A DNA stretch of 64,000 bases. Origin: Nitrospira sp. (lineage in GTDB: Bacteria; Nitrospirota; Nitrospiria; Nitrospirales; Nitrospiraceae). Both the position numbers and the translations under genes were made by a program. The stretch lies in assembly GCA_024998625.1 (NCBI GenBank), contig JACOEL010000003.1:124001-188000 (forward strand). The letters run 5' to 3'. Shown here piece after piece: positions 9,058-17,749 of the stretch. How positions within the stretch are numbered: position 1 is the stretch's first letter; each line of letters begins with the position of its first letter. The notes under the pieces were generated by a model. It ran no database searches and was not told the DNA's origin. It saw only the letters and a list, made by a program, of their open reading frames with translations.

Positions 9058-12000
9058 CCGTTGGTGCCGGTCGCATTGCCGGCGTTTCCGAGCCAGATCT
9101 CGAGGACCGTTTGAAGATCTTTGGAACGGACCGGTTTGGCGATGTAGTCGTCCATCCCGGCTTCCAGGCAGCGCTCGCGGTCGCCTTGCATGGCGTTGGC
9201 CGTCATAGCGACGATCGGAGTGTGGGCCGACCGGCCTTCCATTTTGCGAATCAGGGCGGTGGCTTCGAACCCGTCTACTTCCGGCATCTGGCAGTCCATA
9301 AAAATCAGCGGATAACGGGAACGCTCATGGGCGGCCACGGCTTCCTGACCGTTTCCCGCGACATCGACCCGGTAGCCGAGTTTCTCCAGCATCTTACAGG
9401 CCACCTTTTGGTTCACGGGATTATCTTCCGCCAGGAGCAGGCGCGGTTTCGGTTCAGCCTGGGATTCGCTCAGGCTGTGTCGCGTGATCAGCGGCGGGGG
9501 GTCGGCGTTCGCCGGTGCTCCGGCTGTGGCCTGGTGGTCCAGTAAGAGGCTCAGGCATTCGAGCAATTGAGATTGTCGAAGCGGCTTGGTGAGATAGGCG
9601 TCGATGCCGAGGGCTTGCGCAGTCTGGCCGTCGCCTCGCCGACCGACCGTGGTGAGGATGACCAGGCGCATGCCGGCTGTTGAGGGGTCTTGCTTGAGCA
9701 ATTGAGCCGTTTCGAAACCGTCCATCTCCGAGAGGTGTAATTCGATGAGAGCCAGGTCGAAGGGTTGCTGTGAGGCGGCAGCCGCATGTGCTATCTCCAC
9801 GGCCTCCGGGCCGGTCCGGGCGACGGCGCAATTCATTCCATGCGACGTGAGGTTCTGGCGCAGAGCCTGCCGGGCGGTGTCGCATTGGTCTACCAGGAGA
9901 ATTCGTCGGTCACGAAGTCGGTTCCAGGAAAGAGGCGATGCGGGAGAAGCCAGTGCCGTCTCTGGAAAGTTCGCCGTGAACCAGAACGTGCTGCCCTGTC
10001 CCGGACAACTCTTGACGCCGATCTGGCCTTGCATTTGAGCGACGAGGCGTTGGCAAATTGCCAGGCCTAGGCCGGTGCCGCCGAAACGGCGGGTAGTTGA
10101 GCTATCGGCCTGCACGAAGGCCTGAAATAATCGAGTTTGTGCTTCTGCATCAATCCCGATGCCGGTATCGGTGATGGTGAACCGCAGGAAGTCCGTTCCG
10201 CCCTGTGTGTCACGCGTCACATGCAGGAACACTTCGCCCACGGACGTGAATTTGATGGCATTGGCGACCAGGTTGACCAGGATTTGCCGGAGTCGGCCCG
10301 GGTCGCCGATGACGCCGGTCGGCACGGTCGCATCAACCAGTCCGATCAACTCCAGGCCTTTGCTTTGCGCCTGTTCCGCGAGGAGGTCCATCGTATCCTC
10401 CACCGTCATCCGGAGGTCGAACGGGAGTTGTTCAAAATGAAGTTTGCCGGCTTCGATTTTCGAGAAATCGAGAATGTCGTTGACAAGCGTCAACAGGGAG
10501 TCGCTGGAACGGCGGACTGTGTCGGCGAACTCATGCTGCTCTGGAGAGAGAGCCGTATCGAGCAGGAGGCCTGTCATGCCGATGATCGCGTTCATCGGGG
10601 TACGAATTTCGTGACTCATCGTGGCGAGGAAGTCGGTTTTGAGTTGAGCCGCACGAAGGGCTTCATCCCGCGCTTGCGCAAGGGCTTGCTCTGTGGCTTT
10701 TCGACTGGTGATATCCTTTCCAATCGCCAAAAATCCGGTCACGGCGTCGTCACTGTCTCGGAGCGCGGTGATGGTCAATAAGACGGTCAGCCGACTGCCG
10801 TCTTTTCGCTGGTAGGTCCATTCCCGTTCGTCGAATCCGCCCTGCCGAACCTGTTCGAAGATGGCCTCGATTCCTTGAATGGAAGGATGGTGCACATCGG
10901 CCAACTCGCTGGCGCGGCGGTCGATTTCTTCCGGTACGTGGAGCGAGGCCAGTGAGTGCTGTCCGATCATCTCAGCGGCCGAATAGCCCAACAGGTCTTC
11001 CGCGCCGGTATTGAATGTCGTGATTATCCCCTCGGTATTGGTGGCGACGATGGACACATTGGTCGCGCTGGCCAGGATGGTTTCCATCTGCCGGTTGGTT
11101 GCGAGCAGGGCCCGTTCCAGGTCTTTGCGAGCCCGGATATCGGTGGCAATGACCTGGATGGCCGGTTGCCCCTCGAACATAATCGGGGCTGCCGCCACTT
11201 CCACATCGATGATCGAGCCGGAGAGACCGACAAACCGCTCCTCGGTGGACGGGACCGGTTGATTCGTGGCGCGTATTTTCGCGATTCGCTGCCGTACCTT
11301 GGGGTGCGATTCGGGATGAATGATCTCAAGGACCGTTTTTCCGAATAACTGCGACGGGGCGATTGCGCCCAATAACTTCGCGCAGGCCTGATTGGTAAAC
11401 ACGATTCTGTCTTCACAATTCACGAAGATGGCGTGGGGCGACAACTCCACGAGCGCGCGATGCCGTAGCTCACTGGCACGGATCTGCGTCTCCATCTGCT
11501 TGGCCGCAGTGATGTCCACGGCGATGCCCGCAATGCGATAGGCCTCCCCCTGGGCGTTCTTGATCGCGAAGCTGCGATCCCGAATCCAACGGACCTGTCC
11601 GCTTGGCGTGACGATCCGATATTCCTCGTCGTAGGGGAGATGGGCCTGACAGGCAGCGGCGGTGGCGACGCGTTTCCGGTCTTCTGGATGGATGTGATCG
11701 AGCCAGAACGTCGGATTCACATAAAGCAGATCTCGGGGGAATTCCCAGATGGTCTCGAAGGCGGGGCTGACATAGAGAAGCTCACTCTTGTCCGGCGAGG
11801 TGAGCCAGAAGACGGCGTCGATATGCTCAGCCAATTGCCGGAAGCGTTCTTCACTCTCCCGGAGGGTCTCTTCCATGCGCTTCCGCTCGGAAATGTCGCA
11901 GAGCATGCCCGTATACTTTTTCTCTGTTCCGATCTGCATCTCGCTGACCGACACATGCACGTCGATCTGAGTCCCGTCTTTGCGCACAGCCTGAAGGTCG

Positions 12001-13883
12001 CGGCCGCTCCCGATGATCACCCGCTTTCCGGTGACCAGATAGTTCGCCAGGTATTCATCGTGGTGTTCTCGATAGGGAGACGGCATGAATATGGAAATGT
12101 TCTGCCCGATCAGTTCGTGCGCCTGGTACCCCAGTAAATTCAACAGAGCGGTGTTGGCGGTTTCGATCCGGCCGCGTTCGTCGATCACCACAATGCCTTC
12201 ACTCGCGCTCTCGAAGATCGAGCGCGTTCTGGTTTCGCTGTCCCGCCAGGCGAATTCGGCGCGTTTGTAGTCGGTGATGTCCAGCACGGTTCCGGCCATA
12301 CTCACCGGTCGTCCGTCGTGATCGCGATGGACGACGCCGCGGCAATTGATGTGCCGGATTTCGCCGTTTGTGCGGAAAATCCGGCAATCGACGTTGTAGG
12401 GCGAATCATATTTCAGCGCGGCATCGACCGCTTGCTTCACGCGCTCGACGTCGTCCTGATGCAGGGCGGCGAGGAACGTCGCATGGGTGGGGAGAATCCG
12501 GTCCGGATCATGGCCGAAGATCCGGCACTGTTCGTCGGACCATCGTGCTTCACCGGTCGCGATAATCCATTCCCAGGAGCCGAGATGAGCCAGCGTCTGG
12601 GCCTCGTCCAGTGCCTGCTGCTTGGCTTGCAGGTCGCGTTGCGAGAGCGCTTGCGCCGCTTCCAGCTCTTTCCGGTCTGAAATGTCGAGATGAATGCCGG
12701 CGGCTCGTAAGGGGGCGCCCTTGGGGTCACGTTCGACCACGCGTCCGCTGTCGAACACCCAACACCAGGAGCCGGATTTGCTCCGCAGGCGATGTTCGCT
12801 GGAATAGCTCGCCGTTTCTCCACGGAGGTGCGCGGAAACTCCAGCCATCACCCGGGCTTGGTCATCGGGGTGCACCAATCGTTCCCAGGTTCGGAGGTGC
12901 GGTTCGATTTCATCGAGACGGTAGCCGAGCATACTGGCCCATCGTTCATTGAAGGTCACTCGCCCTGTCGGGATCTCCCAGTCCCAAGTACCCATTTGCG
13001 AACCTTGCACAATCAAATCCATCCGGTCGGCCTGCTCGTTCACGGTCCGCTCATGCACGGCGAGGAGTCGTTCCAGTTCAGTGATCCGGGACTGCAGATG
13101 AGCGGCCGGGGTGAGAGTCCTGTCGCCATGGCCGTGATCCGGCATACCTGCGGTGGAGGGGCCGGGCGAAGCGATGGTGTCCACGTGGGGGGAAAGGGCA
13201 ATTTGCGCGCATAACGCGAGAGGTTTGAAGAGCTGCGCGGTGCTTTCCGGAATGAAATCCTTACTGAAGAGAATAATGGAAAATAGCTCCCCGTCCGGAA
13301 GCGTCGCCCCGAATCCCAACACCGAGCGGATGCCATACTGATGCACGAATTCTTCTTGATCCGGGACATATGGACTGCCTTGGGCTTGAGGAATGTAGAA
13401 GACATTAAATGACTGTTCCTGGGATTCGAGCAGCAGGCTACGGTCTGTGGCCGTGAGGTGAGGAAGCGAGAGGCCCAACTGACGGAACAGTTGGCTGAAC
13501 ATCGGCAGTCGTTCGATCGCTTCCAACGTGTCGAGCGGGATGACGCGGAAACGGCTCGAAAGCGTCGCGTCATTCCACCCAGGGACCGTTCCTGCGCTGG
13601 CGAGCAGGGTGAGACAGGTCACGGATGCGGAGGGAACTTTCTCTCCCAGGCCGGTGTCGGCCAAGGCTCGAAGGTCCGGGGACAGCCGGCTATAACGTGT
13701 TGTTTTGAAGAGTCGGACCAGGCTGCAGGCCGGTTCGGACTCGTCCATCGTGAAAGAGGTGTAGAGGTGGCGAACAAGACGGTCGGCGACCTGCTCGAGG
13801 CTCGTCGCGTCCGTACCAAGGCGACGCAAGGCCGCGCCGCAGACGGTCATATCTCGAAGTTGGAACGATCGCAGATGGTGCAT
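9054..13883 (-). CDS. Multi-PAS hybrid histidine kinase, two receivers (first one degenerate)
   Basis: A 1609-residue cytoplasmic kinase. An N-terminal GAF-like sensor region (about 1-235) is followed by a coiled coil and six PAS domains, many closed by a D-I-(S/T) strand such as GIHLDISDRK or GMLCDISERK. Next come HisKA (His 1091 in [10 protein letters not shown]), HATPase (DTGIGID, GGTGLGL), receiver 1 and receiver 2 ([11 protein letters not shown]). PAS3 carries the FixL pair: His 608 in EHHDEYL and Arg 628 in GSGRDLQ. Receiver 1 has Glu 1381 (LIELHLSEMDG) where the phosphorylated Asp belongs, and DQ instead of the acidic pair, so it should not be phosphorylated normally. The C-terminal half is clearly paralogous to the next kinase. 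The start has no strong ribosome-binding site; Met 12 is an alternative. Confidence 0.92.
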   Translation of the reverse strand: MHHLRSFQLRDMTVCGAALRRLGTDATSLEQVADRLVRHLYTSFTMDESEPACSLVRLFKTTRYSRLSPDLRALADTGLGEKVPSASVTCLTLLASAGTVPGWNDATLSSRFRVIPLDTLEAIERLPMFSQLFRQLGLSLPHLTATDRSLLLESQEQSFNVFYIPQAQGSPYVPDQEEFVHQYGIRSVLGFGATLPDGELFSIILFSKDFIPESTAQLFKPLALCAQIALSPHVDTIASPGPSTAGMPDHGHGDRTLTPAAHLQSRITELERLLAVHERTVNEQADRMDLIVQGSQMGTWDWEIPTGRVTFNERWASMLGYRLDEIEPHLRTWERLVHPDDQARVMAGVSAHLRGETASYSSEHRLRSKSGSWCWVFDSGRVVERDPKGAPLRAAGIHLDISDRKELEAAQALSQRDLQAKQQALDEAQTLAHLGSWEWIIATGEARWSDEQCRIFGHDPDRILPTHATFLAALHQDDVERVKQAVDAALKYDSPYNVDCRIFRTNGEIRHINCRGVVHRDHDGRPVSMAGTVLDITDYKRAEFAWRDSETRTRSIFESASEGIVVIDERGRIETANTALLNLLGYQAHELIGQNISIFMPSPYREHHDEYLANYLVTGKRVIIGSGRDLQAVRKDGTQIDVHVSVSEMQIGTEKKYTGMLCDISERKRMEETLRESEERFRQLAEHIDAVFWLTSPDKSELLYVSPAFETIWEFPRDLLYVNPTFWLDHIHPEDRKRVATAAACQAHLPYDEEYRIVTPSGQVRWIRDRSFAIKNAQGEAYRIAGIAVDITAAKQMETQIRASELRHRALVELSPHAIFVNCEDRIVFTNQACAKLLGAIAPSQLFGKTVLEIIHPESHPKVRQRIAKIRATNQPVPSTEERFVGLSGSIIDVEVAAAPIMFEGQPAIQVIATDIRARKDLERALLATNRQMETILASATNVSIVATNTEGIITTFNTGAEDLLGYSAAEMIGQHSLASLHVPEEIDRRASELADVHHPSIQGIEAIFEQVRQGGFDEREWTYQRKDGSRLTVLLTITALRDSDDAVTGFLAIGKDITSRKATEQALAQARDEALRAAQLKTDFLATMSHEIRTPMNAIIGMTGLLLDTALSPEQHEFADTVRRSSDSLLTLVNDILDFSKIEAGKLHFEQLPFDLRMTVEDTMDLLAEQAQSKGLELIGLVDATVPTGVIGDPGRLRQILVNLVANAIKFTSVGEVFLHVTRDTQGGTDFLRFTITDTGIGIDAEAQTRLFQAFVQADSSTTRRFGGTGLGLAICQRLVAQMQGQIGVKSCPGQGSTFWFTANFPETALASPASPLSWNRLRDRRILLVDQCDTARQALRQNLTSHGMNCAVARTGPEAVEIAHAAAASQQPFDLALIELHLSEMDGFETAQLLKQDPSTAGMRLVILTTVGRRGDGQTAQALGIDAYLTKPLRQSQLLECLSLLLDHQATAGAPANADPPPLITRHSLSESQAEPKPRLLLAEDNPVNQKVACKMLEKLGYRVDVAGNGQEAVAAHERSRYPLIFMDCQMPEVDGFEATALIRKMEGRSAHTPIVAMTANAMQGDRERCLEAGMDDYIAKPVRSKDLQTVLEIWLGNAGNATGTNG

Positions 13884-13987
13884 GCTACAGGCGATTTCGC
13901 GAAGGCAGAGCGTAGTCCTCTCTACTCTGTCGGCTCACAGGCGGACGAACTTGAGCGCCGCACTGGCGTGCATCAGGCGATCGGGTG

Positions 13988-14644
13988 TCAGGGAATGGTT
14001 TTCAAGTAAAAGGCGGCGGCTTGTGACCTCCTGCTCAGGTGAAGTTTCGAATAGACGTTGGCCAGATAGTTTTTGACGGTTTTATCGCTCAAGCCGAGTT
14101 CGGCGGCGATTTCCTTGTTCGTTTTGCCTTGGGCAATCAGGGGGAGGAGGCGTCGCTCTTGCGGCGACAGCAGGTGACGGCCCCGCTCAGGCTCCCGATC
14201 GGCGACTTTGCGGAGGTAGGCAAACGTGTGACGGGTGACCCCCGGATCCAGGTAGGATTGACCCTTAGTCAGGCTGCGCATGGCGTGCAGGAGGGTATCC
14301 GCTCCGGCCTCCTGGAGCACATACCCGTGGGCGCCTGTTGCGACGGCGGAGAGCAGGGTGGAGTCGTTGAGCGCATCGGCCAGAAAGAGCACACGCGTCT
14401 CCGGAAGATGCGCGAGGATTTCCTTGGCCGTTTCGATACCCGTGCCGTCCTGCACGCGCAGATCGAGCACAACGATGTCGGGTTTGTGGTGGAGCACCAG
14501 GGGGAGCGCCTCCTCCTTCGACGAGGCCTCACCGATCACCATAAAGTCCGGTACGGAATTCAGCAACGTTCGCATGCCGACTCTGACCAATTCCTGAGGA
14601 TTGATGATGAACACGCACACCGGAGTGTTCTGTAATTCGTTCAT
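13988..14644 (-). CDS. LuxR/NarL-type response regulator with degenerate receiver
   Basis: A 218-residue regulator: receiver (about 8-125) and a C-terminal LuxR-type helix-turn-helix (about 150-215; LLPLIAQGKTNKEIAAELGL, DKTVKNYLANVYSKL). The receiver keeps the Asp at the phosphorylation site (Asp 61 in VVLDLRVQDG). It has lost the acidic pair (Asn 15-Pro 16 in FIINPQELV), the switch Thr/Ser (Ala 89) and the catalytic Lys (Gln 111 in GYVLQEAG). By family knowledge such receivers are usually phosphorylation-independent or respond to a ligand. It lies about 100 bp upstream of the 1609-residue kinase on the same strand and may be its output partner, but the receiver chemistry argues against simple phosphorelay control. 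Confidence 0.88.
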   Translation of the reverse strand: MNELQNTPVCVFIINPQELVRVGMRTLLNSVPDFMVIGEASSKEEALPLVLHHKPDIVVLDLRVQDGTGIETAKEILAHLPETRVLFLADALNDSTLLSAVATGAHGYVLQEAGADTLLHAMRSLTKGQSYLDPGVTRHTFAYLRKVADREPERGRHLLSPQERRLLPLIAQGKTNKEIAAELGLSDKTVKNYLANVYSKLHLSRRSQAAAFYLKTIP

Positions 14645-14794
14645 GTTCGACTCTCAACTAGATGTGGATGGATGACTGATGAACTGTTTCTCTGTCTGTG
14701 CCGAGGCGGCGGGTGCCCTTCGACAAGGGCGCCCCGTCGGATGATGATCGGCGTCCATCCTGCTCGAACCGGAGGGAAGCCGCGATCGAACGGC

Positions 14795-14820
14795 CCTGCG
14801 GCGGGCCGGCCTGCCGCAGG
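14795..14820. other. GC-rich hairpin in the gap after the ketoacyl synthase gene
   Basis: CCTGCGGC and GCCGCAGG pair perfectly around a 10-base loop. The hairpin lies about 70 bp past the stop of the synthase gene and about 150 bp before the response regulator start. No T-run follows on the minus strand, so it is not a classic terminator; it could attenuate or stabilise transcripts. The rest of this 245-bp gap shows nothing recognisable. Confidence 0.45.
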
Positions 14821-14889
14821 CCGACCCGCGCGCAGGGCGGCGCATTCGATGCGCGATGTCTTCCGGCTCAGGTTGCTCATGGTGCGGGC

Positions 14890-16215
14890 CTACGAGACTC
14901 CCACCAGATGGGTCATGCTGTAGCCCGGCGACGCAGCCATCGGGCTGGTGGTGGCGATTCCGGCATTCACCCGCGACAGCGCGAGCACGATGTTCTTGCC
15001 GCCGAATCCAAAGCTGTTGATCAAGGCACGATCGAGATGCGCCGCCCGCCCCTGTCCTGAGACATAGTCCAGATCGCAGGTCGGATCCGGCGTCGTCAGG
15101 TTCAGCGTGGGCGGGATGAACTGGTGCTCCATGGCCTTCGCGGTGCCGATGACTTGGAAGGCCCCGCTGGCGGCGAAGGCGTGGCCGAGTGCCGCTTTGA
15201 ACGAACTGACGGGAACCCGATACGCGTGCTCCCCCAGGACCTGTTTGACCGTGTTCGTTTCGAGCGCATCCGACTCCATGGTGCCGAGCCCGCAGGCGTT
15301 CACGTAGTCCACTTCCTCCGGAAACCAATGGGCCGTCGAGAGGGCCAGCCTGGCCGCCCGTTGCTGTTCGTGGCCCGTGTGGTCCGCCTTCACCATGGAA
15401 TGGGCATCACAGGTAAAGCCCCATCCTTCCAGCTCGGCATACATCTTGGCCCCGCGGGCGCGCGCGTGCTCATAGTCTTCCAAGATGAAGCAGCCGGCGC
15501 CTTCGCCTAACACCATGCCGCATCGGGTTTTGTCGAAGGGACGGGGAAGGTTGCGAATGGCCCCGCGTTCGTCCGGCGCCAGCGCGCGCCCGGCGTTCAT
15601 GGCGGCGTAGACGCTTTGGTGGAGCGGCGCTTCGGTTCCGCCGGCCACGACGAGCGACGATTGGCCCGACTTGATCCACTCGTAAGCGCGGCCGATGGCA
15701 TTGGCCGTCGAGGAGCAGCCGATCGAGTATGTCTCGCAGGGGCCGTGCAGCCCGAGCACAATGGCCACTTCCGACGAAATCGCATTCGGGAAGGTCATTC
15801 CCATGGTGAATGGATTCACTCGCTCATAGGCGTTGAGTTTGGCGGCATCGTGGAACTCGAACGCCTCCTTCATGCCGCCGATGGAGGTACCGATGCTGAT
15901 GCCGATGGACCCGCGATCTTCCTGGTCCAGCTCGACGCCGGAATCGCGGGCCGCCATCATGGCGGAGGCAACGGCGAACTGGGTGGCCCGCCCCATGCGC
16001 CGGGCCTGCTTGCGATGCAGGAAATCTTCGGGGTCGAAGTCCCGCACCTCCGCCGCGAGGCAGGCTTGGAACGGTGAGGTATCGAACGAGCTGACCGGTT
16101 TGACGGCGCTCTCACCTTTGCTCAATAGATGCCAGAACAGATCGACGGTACAACCCAACGGGGAAATCACTCCCATTCCGGTAATGACGACTCGACGAGA
16201 GGTCTGTGGTGTCAT
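14890..16215 (-). CDS. Beta-ketoacyl-ACP synthase (FabF-like) with altered catalytic triad
   Basis: A 441-residue protein of the FabF/KAS II fold: N-terminal VVITGMGVISPLG, nucleophile Cys 167 in YSIGCSST, Lys 340 and His 345 in KAALGHAFAASGA, and glycine-rich SFGFGGKN near the end. The first triad His, normally in NAHGTST, is Cys 308 (VNACGLGTMESD), so the Cys-His-His set is Cys-Cys-His. That His helps decarboxylate malonyl-ACP, so a changed reaction such as acyl transfer or priming is possible. The start is fixed by AGGAGG just upstream of the ATG at 16215; a longer open frame upstream is out of family and overlaps the neighbouring gene. Its close partner upstream is the gene at 16257-17528, 41 bp away. 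Confidence 0.88.
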   Translation of the reverse strand: MTPQTSRRVVITGMGVISPLGCTVDLFWHLLSKGESAVKPVSSFDTSPFQACLAAEVRDFDPEDFLHRKQARRMGRATQFAVASAMMAARDSGVELDQEDRGSIGISIGTSIGGMKEAFEFHDAAKLNAYERVNPFTMGMTFPNAISSEVAIVLGLHGPCETYSIGCSSTANAIGRAYEWIKSGQSSLVVAGGTEAPLHQSVYAAMNAGRALAPDERGAIRNLPRPFDKTRCGMVLGEGAGCFILEDYEHARARGAKMYAELEGWGFTCDAHSMVKADHTGHEQQRAARLALSTAHWFPEEVDYVNACGLGTMESDALETNTVKQVLGEHAYRVPVSSFKAALGHAFAASGAFQVIGTAKAMEHQFIPPTLNLTTPDPTCDLDYVSGQGRAAHLDRALINSFGFGGKNIVLALSRVNAGIATTSPMAASPGYSMTHLVGVS

Positions 16216-16256
16216 GGTGCCCTCCTGTGCTCCGGGGAGCGTGAAAATGTGTGTCG

Positions 16257-17528
16257 TCAGTGGCTGTGCCATACATGCATGTGCTCGCGATGCGCGTCCG
16301 GTAACGTGGAATCGGGATAAAACGTCGCATAGAACTCTTCGTCCAGATGATGCGTCTGACAGGCCACGATGGCCTTGCAGGCATCGGCGTGCGCCGGGAA
16401 CCGTCCGTAGGTGCCGAGCACGTAGTCGGCAAACGCGATGGTCGCTTCGATGGCGCGCTCGGAATGCTGCGGCACCTGCTGCGCTGCTTTGGGATTGGTC
16501 CAAGGCTGTTCGCCGGGCTTTCCATAGGTGCCGTTCGGCCCGAACTTGCTGGCGACCAGGCTGGTCACGGCATCCCTCATCGACGGCACGAACGGCGGGG
16601 TGGGGCCCTCCCACACCCGTGGAATACCGACCGGATTGGCGCGCAGGGGCTTGCCCGGCGGGACGACGAAGTGGAATCCGAGGCCGGGGTAGATGTGCGG
16701 CTCCATACCGAGGAGGTGACGGCCGCTCCCCACACTCTGGATGCCGCCGCCCAGTCCCAGGGCCTGCTGCATCAGCGAGAGATGCTCGCAAATGATCCCT
16801 TGCTCTTGAACGGCGGTTTCGCAAATGCCGGCGTCGAGCTCGCGCAGGCTGAACATTTTGCGCGAGGCGAGATTGTCGTGCAGATGCCCGCCCGCGCTCT
16901 TACGGAAAGCATCGAGGCCGCAGGCGGCGTTGCCGTTGTCCGTATCGACGATGAAGTATCCCGTCTCTTCGCTGAACATCGTCAGCAGGAGATTCAGATA
17001 CAGGAGCGCGATATTGGTGACGGGCATGAATAGTGTGGTGCCGGGGCGGTTCGTATACCACTGATTGAACGGCAGCATGAACGGGGCTTCGCGTGGGATC
17101 TCCAGTCGGGTCGATTGGAGTTGCACAACCTCCAGATCCCAGGGATGGTCGGGGCCGGCCGCGTCAGCGACAAAAAACACCCCATCATCGTTGGTATAAA
17201 AGAGTTGCGTGCTCTGCGCGGAGCAGGGGCTGGGAACCATGCGGCTCTTGAAGTTCATCAGGGCGTGGCCCTGGCCGGCATTCGTGCCCGGTCGTCCGAC
17301 AAACTGCATGTCGCCCAGGTTACGCCCGGATCGGCCGATGGCCGCATAGATCAGATATCGTTCTTCTTCCCGGCTCAGCGGGAGGGGGTCATGTTGACTT
17401 GTGAATTGCAGCGGGCCGCCGGGCAGGGTCATGCCGCGGCCGAAGCGGCGCGTCTTGCGTTGTTGCAGGAGGTCGAGCAGAGTACATGTGGCGTCCATTG
17501 CTGCAGGTTGTGCGGCAAGCTGCTTCAT
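16257..17528 (-). CDS. Protein of unknown function, nitroreductase-like N-terminus
   Basis: 423 residues, start chosen at the ATG preceded by AAGGAG. The N-terminus LLDLLQQRKTRRFGRGM, followed by PLPLSREEERYLIYAA and GRNLGD, resembles the R-x-S/T-x-R FMN-binding start of nitroreductase-fold proteins. The middle has alternating strands and helices, with QALGLGGGIQSVGSG in a place where nitroreductases carry a glycine-rich segment. The C-terminus is distinctive: ADYVLGTYGRFPAH, ACQTHHLDEEFY and a final HMHVWHSH, with many His. No signal peptide or membrane helix. I do not recognise a characterised member. The gene is the first of a two-gene unit with the ketoacyl synthase, suggesting they act on the same acyl substrate. 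Confidence 0.7.
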   Translation of the reverse strand: MKQLAAQPAAMDATCTLLDLLQQRKTRRFGRGMTLPGGPLQFTSQHDPLPLSREEERYLIYAAIGRSGRNLGDMQFVGRPGTNAGQGHALMNFKSRMVPSPCSAQSTQLFYTNDDGVFFVADAAGPDHPWDLEVVQLQSTRLEIPREAPFMLPFNQWYTNRPGTTLFMPVTNIALLYLNLLLTMFSEETGYFIVDTDNGNAACGLDAFRKSAGGHLHDNLASRKMFSLRELDAGICETAVQEQGIICEHLSLMQQALGLGGGIQSVGSGRHLLGMEPHIYPGLGFHFVVPPGKPLRANPVGIPRVWEGPTPPFVPSMRDAVTSLVASKFGPNGTYGKPGEQPWTNPKAAQQVPQHSERAIEATIAFADYVLGTYGRFPAHADACKAIVACQTHHLDEEFYATFYPDSTLPDAHREHMHVWHSH

Positions 17529-17659
17529 AGGGCCTCTCCTTCCCGGCATCCTAGGGCGGGATGGCCCTGGCCGGTTGTGTGAATAGTGGTGATGCCGGTG
17601 CGTCACGCGCGGCATAACGTTGTGTGGGGCGAATGTACGAGAGGCGAGGTCTGGCGTCA

Positions 17660-17677
17660 CCTACCCATCGGGGTAGG
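17660..17677. promoter_or_regulatory. Candidate operator: CCTACCC-N4-GGGTAGG
   Basis: A perfect 7-bp dyad with a 4-bp spacer lies 132 bp upstream of the unknown-function/ketoacyl-synthase unit and between it and the LuxR gene. An extra CCTACCC half-site follows at 17685-17691. Size and symmetry suit a dimeric helix-turn-helix regulator; the adjacent LuxR protein is the obvious candidate. The assignment is inference. Confidence 0.4.
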
Positions 17678-17749
17678 CGGGCGCCCTACCCGGCGTCGGT
17701 CAACTGATGACGGACGAGGCGGAGCGCGAGTCGGCATGCATCGAGCGAT

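Noticed and set aside
16216-16824. N-terminal extension of the ketoacyl synthase frame
   Set aside because: The extension is Arg/Pro-rich shadow of the neighbouring gene; AGGAGG and the KS fold start at 16215.
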